This document shows positions 47,134 through 57,402 of a DNA stretch of 64,000 nucleotides, piece after piece. This DNA comes from Ostreococcus mediterraneus (Eukaryota > Chlorophyta > Mamiellophyceae > Mamiellales > Bathycoccaceae): positions 124,001-188,000 of the forward strand of contig WMKK01000014.1 in assembly GCA_012295225.1 (NCBI GenBank), written 5' to 3'. The notes below the pieces were generated by a model. The model did no database searches, was not told the DNA's origin, and worked only from the letters and a program-made list of their open reading frames with translations. Each line of letters starts with the position of its first letter. Positions within the stretch are counted from its first letter, which is position 1. The translations under genes were made by a program, and so were the position numbers.

Positions 47134-47610
47134 ATGCCTACGATCGCGCCTTGGGTGCTCGGACCGCTCGGTGCGGTGCCATTCGTGGCGCTCACGCCCC
47201 AAGCGCGCGAGTACGCGATGCGCTACCGCGTGCCATTCGTCTTGAATGCCGAGCGCACGGCGGAAGCGCAAGTGGCTTTCGGCGCGGTGATTTTAAGTTT
47301 TTTAGGCGGCATGCACTGGTCGCTGGCGGGTACGAAATACGGTAACCCAGCGTTATCACCACGGGCGTTGGGGGCGAGGTATACGTGGAGTGTAATTCCG
47401 TCCCTGATTGCGTGGCCGGCGCTATTGATGCCTGAACAAGCGGCGTGCGCGACGGTGGCGAGCGGTTTAGCCGCGGCGTGCGCTGTGGATACAAAGTATG
47501 CCGCCCAAGGAGCGTTCCCGCGATGGATGTTGCCGCTGAGGTATGCGTTGACGGCAACGGGAATGGCATCTCTCATGGCAACCGCAATGAGGGATCGTAG
47601 TAAGGCGTAG
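47134..47610 (+). CDS. TMEM69/DUF3429-like membrane protein
   Basis: 158 residues from the ATG at 47134. Starts WVLGPLGAVPFVALTP, followed by AQVAFGAVILSFLGGMHWSL and four more hydrophobic stretches, the typical DUF3429 order with the conserved GGxHW segment. Human TMEM69 is a mitochondrial membrane protein of unknown function, and bacterial members are also uncharacterised. Five membrane helices are estimated by eye. The 116-bp promoter is shared with the DnaJ gene. Confidence 0.8.
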   Translation: MPTIAPWVLGPLGAVPFVALTPQAREYAMRYRVPFVLNAERTAEAQVAFGAVILSFLGGMHWSLAGTKYGNPALSPRALGARYTWSVIPSLIAWPALLMPEQAACATVASGLAAACAVDTKYAAQGAFPRWMLPLRYALTATGMASLMATAMRDRSKA

Positions 47611-47743
47611 GGATCGTGGTAAAAGCGCGACGGTGACATGTACAACACTGCACTGCACAAGTACCGGTAGCACAATAGCATAATGAAACAATAGGCATCA
47701 TCTTTCAACGAAATAATAGGTCACTACTTGAAACACGGAATAT

Positions 47744-48328
47744 TTACTTCTTTGCCGGCGCGCATGGCTCGGCGCCCACGCACACGGAAATGGTTTTAGA
47801 AAACTTTTGGCCAAACGATTCGTGCTTTGCATTCGCAAATTGCAGCGTCAACGTATGAGGGCCTGGTGAGAGCTTAATTATACCTTCCTTTTGCGCCTTA
47901 CCGTAGTGCAAGTGCGTATCATCGAAAGGAATGGCCTGTCCCTTCTCAACGAAAGTGCCATCGATCACGATATGGTGGTGGCCCGTGCCTTCTTGTAAAC
48001 CTTCCGACGCCGGAGCGAGCTCGTAGCCCTTCACACCAAACTTCGCCGTAAACTCCTCTTCGACTTGAGCGCCGTCCTGAGGAGACACCCAGTAAACACC
48101 ATTTTTACCATCCTTAGCCATCGCAGGCGAGGCAGAGGTCATCACCGCCGCGACACCGAGAGCGAACGCGGCGTTGCGGGTAAACGTCACCACGGCTTCG
48201 ACATCCCGCGACAAACCTTGAGCGACGCACACGCGAGCAGAGCGACCACGAGCGGCGGAAGACGACGACGTGCGCGCACGGCTTACAACGACGTTAACGC
48301 GCGTCTGAGCGATGGATGAAGTCATCAT
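47744..48328 (-). CDS. DUF4399 protein, probable thylakoid lumen
   Basis: 194 residues. The N-terminus is a bipartite plastid-to-lumen signal: an Arg/Ser-rich transit part (VVVSRARTSSSSAARGRSAR), then a hydrophobic stretch AAFALGVAAVMTSASPAMA with an AxA-type cleavage site. The mature domain shows the DUF4399 pattern, VYWVSPQDGAQVEEEFTAKF, GTGHHHIVIDG, DDTHLHYGKAQKEGIIKLSP and GPHTLTLQFANAKHESFG. Function of the family is unknown; the His-rich motif could bind a metal, which is an inference. Two Cys near the C-terminus (CVGAEPC) could form a disulfide. Confidence 0.85.
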   Translation of the reverse strand: MMTSSIAQTRVNVVVSRARTSSSSAARGRSARVCVAQGLSRDVEAVVTFTRNAAFALGVAAVMTSASPAMAKDGKNGVYWVSPQDGAQVEEEFTAKFGVKGYELAPASEGLQEGTGHHHIVIDGTFVEKGQAIPFDDTHLHYGKAQKEGIIKLSPGPHTLTLQFANAKHESFGQKFSKTISVCVGAEPCAPAKK

Positions 48329-48465
48329 CGTTCGTGGATGTTGCGAGGGTGGCAGTGAAGAGTGGCGACGTTTTATCCAGCTCTTCGAGCGCGGCTGGCG
48401 TGATTGTCAAGGAGTATGGAATATCAATCTAAGTCGTGAATTCAAAACAACTATCGTATAAGTAT

Positions 48466-49437
48466 CTAAGCCGTCGGTTTGCGCGCGATGACGACGTACA
48501 TAGGGTCGCTTTTTCCGGGATTGGGGGAAATGTCCTCCGCCGAAGGTGGCTCAAATCCGCCCGCAAAGTGGTAATACGCGCCGACAATCCAAACGTGATC
48601 CAAATCACCAGTGCCAGTCCAGATAGACACCGCTTTCGTGGGGAAGCATCTGTTACTAAAGCTCATGATCGCCAATCCACCCGGTTTGAGCACGCGGTTG
48701 ATTTCACGCATGACTTCAAGCGGTCGAGTCAAATAGTCGACACTCACTGCGTTCGTCACGACGTCAAACGTATTGTCATCATAAGGAAACGTCGGATCTT
48801 CGTTCAAGTCACGGACGGCGTAGTCGTTCAGAATAGGGTTTCTCTTTAACTCGTCTTCGTTCATGCCGATGCCAGAAATCTTCCCAGCCTTGTAACCCGT
48901 CGGGTAGTGAGAAATCCAACTGCTGCACACGTCGAGAAGCGCGACGTCGTTGCTCGGCGCCGGGAACGCTCGAGAGTAGTACTTTGTCAACGCCTCAATC
49001 GCTTGATCGTCAATGTGTGTCACAAATCTAGGTTGAGAGTAAAAGATAAAGTCTGAGCTTTCGTCGTAACGTGCCATTTCCTTCTCCCCAAAAGGAAACT
49101 TGTCCGGGAAGCCAGGTTCTTTAAGCACATCCGCGTACGGGTCAGACTTGGCTGACGCGAACGCCGTACCAGGAGTCATGCTCGCACCCGCGGCGGTGGT
49201 AAAACCGATCGAGCGCAGCATGGCCGACGCCCCGGTACCGATGAACGCGCTTCGCCTGGATGTATTCCAGCCAGGCTTGACACCTCCTGCTTCACTCGTC
49301 GCTCGAGTCTCCATCGCTCCGGCTCGCGTGGCCCGGTGCGCTTGCGCGCGCGCTGAAGCGCACATCGGCGCACCACTCGCCGTAGATAACGCAGTCGTCG
49401 TCGTCATCGTCATCGTCATCGCCGCGCGAGTGAGCAT
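48466..49437 (-). CDS. SAM-dependent methyltransferase (type 11), probably plastid
   Basis: 323 residues from the ATG at 49437. The first ~95 residues are Ala/Ser/Thr/Arg-rich, a likely transit peptide. The methyltransferase core is recognised by the glycine-poor motif I region (VALLDVCSSWISHYPTGYKA), FDVVTNAVSVDYLTRPLEVM (motif II/III) and REINRVLKPGGLAIMSFSNR, the standard class I post-motif. The absence of a GxGxG loop is shared by a group of algal and cyanobacterial homologues with CSSWxSH. Substrate unknown. A small acidic protein is encoded head to head. Confidence 0.8.
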   Translation of the reverse strand: MLTRAAMTMTMTTTTALSTASGAPMCASARAQAHRATRAGAMETRATSEAGGVKPGWNTSRRSAFIGTGASAMLRSIGFTTAAGASMTPGTAFASAKSDPYADVLKEPGFPDKFPFGEKEMARYDESSDFIFYSQPRFVTHIDDQAIEALTKYYSRAFPAPSNDVALLDVCSSWISHYPTGYKAGKISGIGMNEDELKRNPILNDYAVRDLNEDPTFPYDDNTFDVVTNAVSVDYLTRPLEVMREINRVLKPGGLAIMSFSNRCFPTKAVSIWTGTGDLDHVWIVGAYYHFAGGFEPPSAEDISPNPGKSDPMYVVIARKPTA

Positions 49438-49649
49438 GAGTTCTCACTCTCGCGCGCGTGTGTGGTTTTGACAACCGCGTCGAAAGGTGACGTCGTTACA
49501 GCGCTCCTCGTGAAGCGCCTTGGAAGGAATCGCCACCGCACTTTGCGTCGTGCCGTGCGCGCTGTGCGCGCTGTGCGCCTACATATCGCGAGAAACGTGT
49601 CATTGTGACGACTTGTACCTCGCGCGACCACGACGAAGACGACGACGAC

Positions 49650-50069
49650 ATGTCGGGACTTGGCTTGGACTACTCGTCCTCGGAGGAGGATGAACGAGAC
49701 GCACCCGAAGCCGTCGAAAACACGGGACGCACGGCGAAGGAAGAACGACCGAGCACGACGTTGGCGCCAAAGGTAGCAAGTGTTGTCAACTCGATGCAGT
49801 TACCTTCGGCATCAGCTTTATTCGCTGGTGATGCGAGCACCGTAGCGGCGTTCGCAAAGGAGGCTGCCGCGCCGGCGGCGCAGAGACCGAGTGGTAAGCG
49901 ACCAGCGCCGACGCCTATATTGAACCCACGCCAAGGGCGACAATCGCATCCAACATCCGTGGGTAAAGTGAACACGCTTCTACCCCCGCAGCTTCGTGGA
50001 CGGGCGAATCATGCGACGCAGGACTTGGAGGGACTAGGACTTCGAGAGCCAAAGCCAAAATCGCGTTAG
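49650..50069 (+). CDS. Small acidic conserved protein, function unknown
   Basis: 139 residues from the ATG at 49650; the frame is open 15 codons upstream. The N-terminus MSGLGLDYSSSEEDERDAPE is a Ser-Glu cluster typical of CK2-phosphorylated nuclear proteins. Ala/Pro-rich sequence follows, and the end has VNTLLPPQLRGRANHATQDL, a stretch resembling the LxPPQLxGRxNxxTED motif of small plant nuclear proteins. That resemblance is from memory and not proof. It converges with IMPL1, 111 bp away. Confidence 0.7.
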   Translation: MSGLGLDYSSSEEDERDAPEAVENTGRTAKEERPSTTLAPKVASVVNSMQLPSASALFAGDASTVAAFAKEAAAPAAQRPSGKRPAPTPILNPRQGRQSHPTSVGKVNTLLPPQLRGRANHATQDLEGLGLREPKPKSR

Positions 50070-50180
50070 CACGCCACCAAGTAGACACGCCGAGGACGCC
50101 GCAGTAGTTCGATTAGTGAGTGATGTATAATATACGTAACATACTGTAGACATTGATTACAATATACATGTTCGCTCTCG

Positions 50181-51723
50181 TCACGATGACATCAAACACT
50201 CCAGGAGCTCAACGTGCGTAGCCTTGTTGCTAGCAAGAATGGGCCGTGTCGTTAAATCTGTCGGATATAATTAATTGTCAGTAATTAATTGAAAACATCG
50301 GTTGTTGGTGACGATGATTGAATTAGAGTACGCGATTCGCGAACAAAACGCACCGTATTCGTCTCCGATCAAGTTTGTCACCTGCCCTCCAGCTTCTCGA
50401 ATCTAAGAACATGAAATAATTAATTCAGAACACGATTAAATTGTAGTGTGGTGCTCACCAACAAAACACCACCAGCAGTGTCCCAGCTGTTCAGATCAGC
50501 TTCAAAATACGCCGTGAGCCTTCCGCACGCCACCCAGGCGAGCATAATTGCAGCACTTCCCAGCATTCTAATCGTACGAACGGGTAAATTCGCCAAAGCT
50601 GTTTATGGCGGAATAATTAATTGTTAGCAATTATTCGCGAAATAATTAAATGCTTCGCTCTCGGATCGCGCAATTAAATTTACCTGTCATTCCTCGGAGC
50701 ATGACTTCCGTCGACGCATCTGTAGGCGCGTATCCAGTTACGACCACAGCCTCCAACGCCGTTCGTTCTTCTCCAACCTTCATGGAAGCACCATTTAATT
50801 GTGCGCCACCGCCGAGCGTAGCGGTGAAGCACTCATTCCGAAACGGATCTAATATGACCGCTACTTGCAGTTCGCTGTCACGAATGATCTTGTTAGTCAA
50901 CACATTCAATCGTGGCTTCATTCAATGCGCGTACGCAATGCATTGAGCGCCAAACAAGTCGAGGTAAATTATTCTCACTTACCCTTTGTACGCCACGCCA
51001 ATAGAAATCGCCGACAATGGCATCCCGTGCACGAAATTCGTCGTGCCATCGATCGGATCTACAATCCAAAGCCAACCAGGTCCTATTACCGCGTAAAGGT
51101 GTCAGTCTAATTAATGCATGACATCAAATATTCGAATTATTGATGCAAATAATTTAATTAATTTAATTCAGAGTCAGCGTGCTTCGACGCGGGCATACCT
51201 GTGTTCAAGAGCTCTCGAAGCGCATCTGCACTCGCATCCTTGCCCGCGGCGACGCTTTCTTCACCCTAGTCTTGTGGTTAGCCCAATGTTATGAAACGAT
51301 GCATCTATTCGTGCGCACCAGAAACCCGTGCATTGGGAAAGCTTCGGCGACGTGACGTTCGATGATGCGTTGTACCTCGCCGTCGACCTCGGTGAGCAGA
51401 TCTCGTGCGTTCGCCTTGGTCTTAATCACCTCAGCGCCCACTTTTTCAGACATTACAGCTCCTCCTTCTCGTGCAGCGCGCATAGCGACCTGTTCGTGGT
51501 TGAAGAAGACTCGGTCAGGGACGTCGGACCACACGCTTGAGCTCTAAAAGCACACCTCCAACACCGCTTCTAGTGAAGTTCCATCAGACGCATTGGCACG
51601 CGCGACGACGGCGTCTCGAGGACGAGTTCCGTTCGTAACGTGTTTGTAGCTACGTTTGACTGCGCGCGCGTGAGGCGTCGCCCCACATCTCGCGCGCATC
51701 GCCGTCGAGACCGTGGCGCTCAT
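50181..51723 (-). CDS. IMPL1: Plastid inositol monophosphatase-like phosphatase (IMPL1 type), eight exons
   Basis: Exons, in order: 51556-51723, 51319-51489, 51199-51265, 50983-51082, 50684-50874, 50459-50598, 50354-50402, 50181-50257; 320 residues, all phases agree. Exon 1 gives an Arg-rich transit peptide. The enzyme core shows [19 protein letters not shown], the metal site [40 protein letters not shown], and the second site [20 protein letters not shown]. The family dephosphorylates inositol phosphates, galactose-1-phosphate or histidinol phosphate. Several of the seven introns carry AT-rich, TTAATTAA-like runs, very unlike the exons. It is by far the most intron-rich gene in the window. 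Confidence 0.9.
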
Positions 51724-52048
51724 GTTCTATTATGGACTCGGGTCGTTATCGTCTGACCACGCACGTCCGTCGGTGATTGAGATGTAGCAATCAATCGCGC
51801 TCGACAGCGCTGTTCTTCGTCGTCACGTGCGCGCGTGTGCGAGTGCTCGCCGGTTCCGTGTGGCGTTTCACGCGTGCCTCGACGTGCCGTTCGCTTCGCC
51901 TAGGACGTGAACTCCAGAGCGTGTCGAGCGTTTAAAACGTTGAAAAACGAACGTCACGAGTGCTGACGGCAAATCTCGACGCACGCGTCGTTGGACACGC
52001 ACGACCACTCCGCGAACGATTGCAGTGTATTTCTGACACGCGGTAGAC
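51724..52048. other. Shared head-to-head promoter region
   Basis: 325 bp between divergent IMPL1 and the WD40 gene; no gene, repeat or RNA seen. Confidence 0.5.
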
Positions 52049-53671
52049 ATGTCCAGACTCAAGCTCGTGGCGTTACCACTCAACGACGACGACACGTGCG
52101 GACGTCACGCAATTGGCTTGCGAGGCGAAGCATTCGGTGAAGATGACGTGCGACCGTTGAGGGACGAAGAGTTATTAGATTGCGGGCGCGCGGACCCGAA
52201 CGACCCTACATTAGTGGCCGTGGTGGAGCATTCAGGAGTGTTGCGTACGATTCGTCTCACGCAAAAAGATAGCAAAGTTCGACGATTTCAGTTTCAAACT
52301 ACGAAAGATGGCGCGGCGACGCCGACGTCGAGGCCTTGGTGGCAATTTGCATTTGTGCCGGGTCAACCCGGAGCTATACTCGTCGTTCAAGCAGAGTCGC
52401 AAAATCTGCTGTTCACTACGTTACCTAAAAATGAGAATGAATCGAGCTTGGTGTACTTGCTAGGAAAGCATAGCGGAGCGGTGACAAGCCTGACGGTCAG
52501 CGCCGATGGAAATGTCACCGCCACAGGGACGGAAGATGGGAGCGTGTCAGTGTGGGCTCTCGATGATGGAAGAAAAGTAGCGAGTATTAAAAGCGCGCAC
52601 GATGGTTTGGTGCGCTGTGTTGCGCTTTCAGGGAGTAAGACGTTGGTGTCGGCGGGACGGGATGGCGTAGTGCGCATTTGGGACATTTTAACGGATGGTC
52701 CTCGATTACAAATGATGCACAGGCTCGCATCAGAGCACTTAAAATCTGTCATCACGCTTGCAGTGACACAGAGGCAGCCGGATTACACGATCGTCTCTGG
52801 TTCTTCAGATGGTTGTTTGCACGTGTGGCGAATCAGCGAGGACGATTCGTCCGCGCGTCTCGAAAAGGTTCTCGATCACAATAAAGGATTCGCTGTCACT
52901 TGTTTGTCCTTTAGCGGAGATGAGTCGTTTCTTGCATTAGGCACTCAAGAAGTCAGTGAAACAATTGGTAAAGGCACGGTACAACTTTTTGAGACGAAAA
53001 ACTGGTCCACTGTGGCGTCGCACTCGCTTGTTTCGCCATGTTTGACGTGCGAGTACCTTCAGTCAAGTCCAGATAGATTGCTCGTCTGTACCCCACAGAC
53101 TCCTCCACAGATTTTTGAAGGAGCTCTAAAATTGTCGGCATTGCGACGCGAACGCCCTCCATTAAAGGTCAAAGGCACGCCAGTGCGCCCGAAAGTGGTG
53201 ACTGAGGATGTTGTCGCAATGTCTCCGCAGGTGATTTTGAAAGACGGACGCGAAGAAGAGTTGTGGCCAGCTGAGGAAGATCGAGAGAACCTAAAATCGT
53301 TTGATGATGATTTTGATCCAGAAGCAGAGTTATTAGATCACATGGCGACTCTGGGTGTGACTGATCCCGAGGAAATTAGACGTCTTACCAAAGCGCACAT
53401 CAACGCCGTGGCCGCCGCCAAAGTGAGTCGCACAATGCCTCTTCACGAAAAAGCATACCCAGAGTTGACAAAAATCCCAGTAGAGATTCCGCAAAAAGCA
53501 GCACGCACAGTTAAGATGCAACTTGATCCGAAATGGGTGCAGATTAAAGACCTAGGCCCAAGATTGGAAGACTTGTGGAATCGCAAAGAACGCGAGGAGC
53601 AAGTGGCTGATACGTTTGGGATGCGAGCTGGAACGTTACTGATCGCTCCAGAGACGGGTGTAGAGTTCTAA
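52049..53671 (+). CDS. WD40-repeat protein, function unknown
   Basis: 540 residues. WD40-type repeats occupy about residues 60-330, with the clearest GH...WD signatures in KHSGAVTSLTVSADGNVTAT, TEDGSVSVWALDDGRKVASI, AHDGLVRCVALSGSKTLVSA, GRDGVVRIWDILTD and SSDGCLHVWRISEDDSS. The C-terminal 200 residues are not WD-like: they hold an acidic patch (AEEDRENLKSFDDDFDPEAE) and a helical part ending PRLEDLWNRKEREEQVADTF. No family is recognised. WD40 propellers act as protein-binding platforms, so a scaffold role is likely. Confidence 0.75.
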   Translation: MSRLKLVALPLNDDDTCGRHAIGLRGEAFGEDDVRPLRDEELLDCGRADPNDPTLVAVVEHSGVLRTIRLTQKDSKVRRFQFQTTKDGAATPTSRPWWQFAFVPGQPGAILVVQAESQNLLFTTLPKNENESSLVYLLGKHSGAVTSLTVSADGNVTATGTEDGSVSVWALDDGRKVASIKSAHDGLVRCVALSGSKTLVSAGRDGVVRIWDILTDGPRLQMMHRLASEHLKSVITLAVTQRQPDYTIVSGSSDGCLHVWRISEDDSSARLEKVLDHNKGFAVTCLSFSGDESFLALGTQEVSETIGKGTVQLFETKNWSTVASHSLVSPCLTCEYLQSSPDRLLVCTPQTPPQIFEGALKLSALRRERPPLKVKGTPVRPKVVTEDVVAMSPQVILKDGREEELWPAEEDRENLKSFDDDFDPEAELLDHMATLGVTDPEEIRRLTKAHINAVAAAKVSRTMPLHEKAYPELTKIPVEIPQKAARTVKMQLDPKWVQIKDLGPRLEDLWNRKEREEQVADTFGMRAGTLLIAPETGVEF

Positions 53672-53746
53672 AATAACGATTTAGCTCCTAGTTATAGAGT
53701 TATGTATAATATAAATGTTACATACGTGGGTAGAACATACATGGAT

Positions 53747-55948
53747 CTATATGTTGCGCTTTGTTGCTGCGGCGTCTGAGAGAGTCTTCTTCAGCGAAGA
53801 CATGCTTGTGCGTACCAACGACGTCCGAGAAGCACGCATCGCTTCCATGGCCAGTCTTCCTTCTCGAATAGACCGTTCCATCGCTTCTTGTGAAGCTTTC
53901 AATGGACTTAGCGGTGGTTTCGTGCGTCGAGCTCCCAGACGCTCGTGAATTTCTTTAGAACGTTCTTCAATTGTCACGCGTGACAAATACTTTTCTCGCT
54001 CCAAAGTTTGGGTATCAACATTGACTTCCTCATCCTCCAAACGACACATGTCTTCGTCGTCTTCATCAAGCGCATTTAAACTCGCCCATGACCCTAGACA
54101 CGCCAAACTATTATCTTTTTCGTTCAGAATACCCGGGCTCGAATGCCTTCGCGGTAAAAGCGTCAGCCAACTGCTGCTACCTTTCTGTTGATCAACACCC
54201 GGAGATGTTGCCATAGTTGTCTGAAGATGCTCCAACTGAGCTTTCGCGGCTTTCGCTTCTTCAACGGCTTCGGCCACACGTCGAGCAATCTGCTCCTTGG
54301 CTTTTCGCTCCTCTTCAAGTGCAGCAAGCGCTTGAGCGGCGTCGCCGTTGACTTTTGAGTTTGTCATTTGCGTTCGAACATCATCCAACTCCAATCTAGC
54401 CACTTCACACTCTTTTTCTAAGCTCAGTTTCTGAGATTCCAGCAAAGATAGCTGTTCTTTGATCTTCGTAGCCTCTAACTCAACTGCCGCCACCTTTGTA
54501 GCCCACGCTTCGTTGTTTCTAGCGAGCGCAGCCTCAAATTCTTGCTTGGAGACACAATCTTTTTCAGCTTTCATCTTCGCCTGCATCAGTTTACGATTCA
54601 TTTCACCGAGTTTTAATACTTCCAGCCGCGCAGCTTCCAATAGCGCATCGCGCATCGGAGTAGGTGTCGATCGCGGACTTGACACATGATGTTGTTCGTC
54701 CTCGTCTTCGCTCTCAAGCCCAAGCGCGTTCGACCAATCATCCTCTTTGTTTGGCGATTGTTTTCTATGCGCGATCTGTGCCTTTAACTGATCTATCTCT
54801 TGCAACAGCTCCAGATTCTTCGACTTTTCCAGTTCAAGAGCTTCGTGAGAGCCCGCAGATGGCGAACCACGAGCCGCCTCGGGGGCGTCGATTCGCATTG
54901 CAATCGAAAACTGACTCTCCAACGACTGTCGACTCGCTCGTTCTTGCTTGAGGGCGGAATTCAGGCGTGAGATTTCAGCCCCTAATTGTTCTCGGACGTG
55001 TCGCAACTCTTGTCCGTAATGCGACGTCGGATTCGATCGACTCATGGCTTGTAATTCGTTTACGCGACCTTGAAGAAACTCATTATGGCGCATGGTATCT
55101 GCTAGCTTTTCCTTTGCCTCGAACGCGTCTTTTTCCGCAACTTGGTATCGCGAAATTGCACTATTAGCTATCTCGTTCGATTCTCTCCACTTGACTGAAT
55201 TCACTTCAGCCTGAGCCGCTCGTTCGGTGAGTGCGGCAACTTCGCGAGCGTCAGAGCGAATGCGCATTCGCGCTTGCTCAAGTTCGATTGCCAAAGTCTC
55301 ATTTTCTGCAGCAGATGCCGCTGAAAGCGCCGCAATAGTGTCCTGTAATTTTTTGCAGTCTTGAGATAGCGCTTGAACCTTGTGATCAGCGGCTGTCGTC
55401 ACTTTCGAGGCGTACGCGAGTTCAGCTGTCGCCTCTTGAAGCAACCGTCCGCGCAACGAGTCGATGGAGCCATCGTGTAAAGCCCCTCCAGCGAGTACCT
55501 CGGACCCTTCAAGCGACCAAACACGCGCACGTAATGTCGCCGATTCGGATTCTGCTGCTCGCCTCGCGCCTTCCGCGAGTTCTAATCGACTTTGCGTTCT
55601 ATCTAACACTTGTTCAGCTGTTTGTAAAGCCACTCGTAGTTCGCTCACGCGCCTTTGCAACCCATCGCTTTCTGCACTCGGGGCCATGGGTCGAATCAAT
55701 CGCGCGTGATTAAGTTCAACGTAACTCTTACTCTCACTCGGCACCTGTTTCGCCATCGAAAGCATCATCGTCGGCGACCGAGGGGTCTCTCCGTCGCCAA
55801 ACGCACGATCGCCCATCCGATCGTCCTCATGCATCGAGCTCGCGATCGAACCCGGGCTCAGCACCGTACACGGACTCGTGTCGATCGCGGAATCGCGTTT
55901 ATTCGACACAGGCGTCATATTTACCCCCGAGCGGTAACTTTCCGTCAT
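53747..55948 (-). CDS. Long coiled-coil protein, function unknown
   Basis: 733 residues. Except for short Ser/Pro-rich ends the chain is Ala/Glu/Lys/Gln/Leu-rich heptad sequence, for example VSELRVALQTAEQVLDRTQS and LEEERKAKEQIARRVAEAVE, broken by a Ser/acidic linker near residue 400 (NALGLESEDEDEQHHVSSPR). No motor, kinase or membrane segment is visible. A structural or tethering protein (centrosome, Golgi, cortex) would fit, but nothing in the sequence selects one. It converges with the WD40 gene. Confidence 0.7.
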   Translation of the reverse strand: MTESYRSGVNMTPVSNKRDSAIDTSPCTVLSPGSIASSMHEDDRMGDRAFGDGETPRSPTMMLSMAKQVPSESKSYVELNHARLIRPMAPSAESDGLQRRVSELRVALQTAEQVLDRTQSRLELAEGARRAAESESATLRARVWSLEGSEVLAGGALHDGSIDSLRGRLLQEATAELAYASKVTTAADHKVQALSQDCKKLQDTIAALSAASAAENETLAIELEQARMRIRSDAREVAALTERAAQAEVNSVKWRESNEIANSAISRYQVAEKDAFEAKEKLADTMRHNEFLQGRVNELQAMSRSNPTSHYGQELRHVREQLGAEISRLNSALKQERASRQSLESQFSIAMRIDAPEAARGSPSAGSHEALELEKSKNLELLQEIDQLKAQIAHRKQSPNKEDDWSNALGLESEDEDEQHHVSSPRSTPTPMRDALLEAARLEVLKLGEMNRKLMQAKMKAEKDCVSKQEFEAALARNNEAWATKVAAVELEATKIKEQLSLLESQKLSLEKECEVARLELDDVRTQMTNSKVNGDAAQALAALEEERKAKEQIARRVAEAVEEAKAAKAQLEHLQTTMATSPGVDQQKGSSSWLTLLPRRHSSPGILNEKDNSLACLGSWASLNALDEDDEDMCRLEDEEVNVDTQTLEREKYLSRVTIEERSKEIHERLGARRTKPPLSPLKASQEAMERSIREGRLAMEAMRASRTSLVRTSMSSLKKTLSDAAATKRNI

Positions 55949-56608
55949 CCTCAGACGCTCGCGTGCGGTAACTCACGCGAGGTTTTTCCCGCCAATCCGC
56001 GTTGCTCGCCGCACCACCGCCTCTGGTCGTTGCCTCCGTCGTCCTCCGTCGTCCTCCGTCGTCGTCGTCGTCGTCGTCGTCGTCTCCCTCGATCGCGTGG
56101 TGTCAAATACGCGTGGTGTGAACACACTCTAGACTGACGACACGCACACGCACGCGCACGCCCACACGCACAACGCCCTCGCGTCGTCGTGTGGCCCCGT
56201 CGTGGCCGTCAACGCCCGGACCTGCGGACCTGCGGACCAGCGGACGGGCGCGACGAAACAAACACCCACGAAAAGACAAAACGCGCGCGAAAACGTCGCC
56301 CACCCAGACCTGGCTAAACGGTGGTTGGTTTTTTTATATATAGGTCGAGCATGGATCACATGGTCTTATTACGAGGCATTACACTGCGATAGACACCCAC
56401 GCACGGACCACCCAGGCGACGGACAACACGCCGCATGTCCGACCATCATCGCCGCGTGGGCGATGTGAAAATCCCACCCCGAGCGGTTGGATGGCGCGAT
56501 CGACCTCGATGACGACGAGGTCGACGACGACGACGACGACGACGATGCGACGACGAGGTCGCGGCATAATCACGCACGCGCGCGTGTAGGTTTGTGTAAA
56601 ACATCGCG
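55949..56608. other. 660-bp head-to-head spacer with triplet tracts
   Basis: GTC and GAC tracts at 56058-56084 and 56522-56544, a tgcggacc/cggacc repeat at about 56217-56245, and an AT patch ttttttatatatagg near 56331. No gene recognised. Confidence 0.5.
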
Positions 56609-57334
56609 ATGTTGAGCTCGATGCACGTCAACGCCGTGCGCGTGCGGGCGTTTGGAAAGACGCCCACGTCGTCGTCGTCGTCGTCGTCGTCGTCTGTCAA
56701 GGGTGGAGGACGCGCGATTGCGGTCGTCGCCGCGCGTCGAGGCGATAACGCCATCGCGGGGAAGAACGAGAAGAAAAATGCCAAGAAGAACGCAAGCGAC
56801 GGCACGAAGCGTTCGAAAAACTTGAAGCCTCCGATGGATGGGAAGACGACGTTGAAGATTGGTACGCTTTCGGTGGATGTGCCAGTGACCATTCCACAGA
56901 GCGTGATCGACGCGCCACGACCGGCGGTGTACGCTGCGAGCGCGTTAGGGCTGTTGTTGGCGAAGAAGATTTTATTCGGTGGACGTAGACGTAGCAAAGG
57001 TTCGCTCGGCGAGTTGGAAGAACGAGGAATGTTGGATGAAAACCGCGACGTGGATGAGGAAAAATTCTACAAAGGCATGATGAAGCAAGTGCGCACGGTT
57101 CAAATGCCCGAACTCACGGATGAACAAATTCAAGCCGCGCGCGAGCGTCGTCGACAATCATCGGGCGGCGATGACGATTTCTCCAAATCCATAGCCGCGG
57201 CGGAGATCCCAGCCAACCACCCTTGGGCGATGAAGGAGACGCTTTCGCGAGAAGAGCAAGAGGAGCAAGAGCGCCGAGTGCTCGAGGCGAATCGCCCTAG
57301 ACAAAAACGCCGCGGACCGCCGCCGTCGAATTAA
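56609..57334 (+). CDS. Hypothetical, probably plastid-targeted membrane protein
   Basis: 241 residues. The first 70 residues are Ser/Arg/Lys-rich (transit-like), including a Ser run from a GTC tract. A short conserved-looking region follows, TTLKIGTLSVDVPVTIPQSV, then one membrane helix (AVYAASALGLLLAKKILFGG) and a charged soluble tail with a Pro/Arg-rich end. No family recognised. Convergent with Sec20 (68 bp). Confidence 0.65.
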   Translation: MLSSMHVNAVRVRAFGKTPTSSSSSSSSSVKGGGRAIAVVAARRGDNAIAGKNEKKNAKKNASDGTKRSKNLKPPMDGKTTLKIGTLSVDVPVTIPQSVIDAPRPAVYAASALGLLLAKKILFGGRRRSKGSLGELEERGMLDENRDVDEEKFYKGMMKQVRTVQMPELTDEQIQAARERRRQSSGGDDDFSKSIAAAEIPANHPWAMKETLSREEQEEQERRVLEANRPRQKRRGPPPSN

Positions 57335-57402
57335 GATTTCTAATTGACTATCGGTGTGTATTGTTATACGACTATTAGTATTCTAACGACTCTATTAAAG
57401 TC

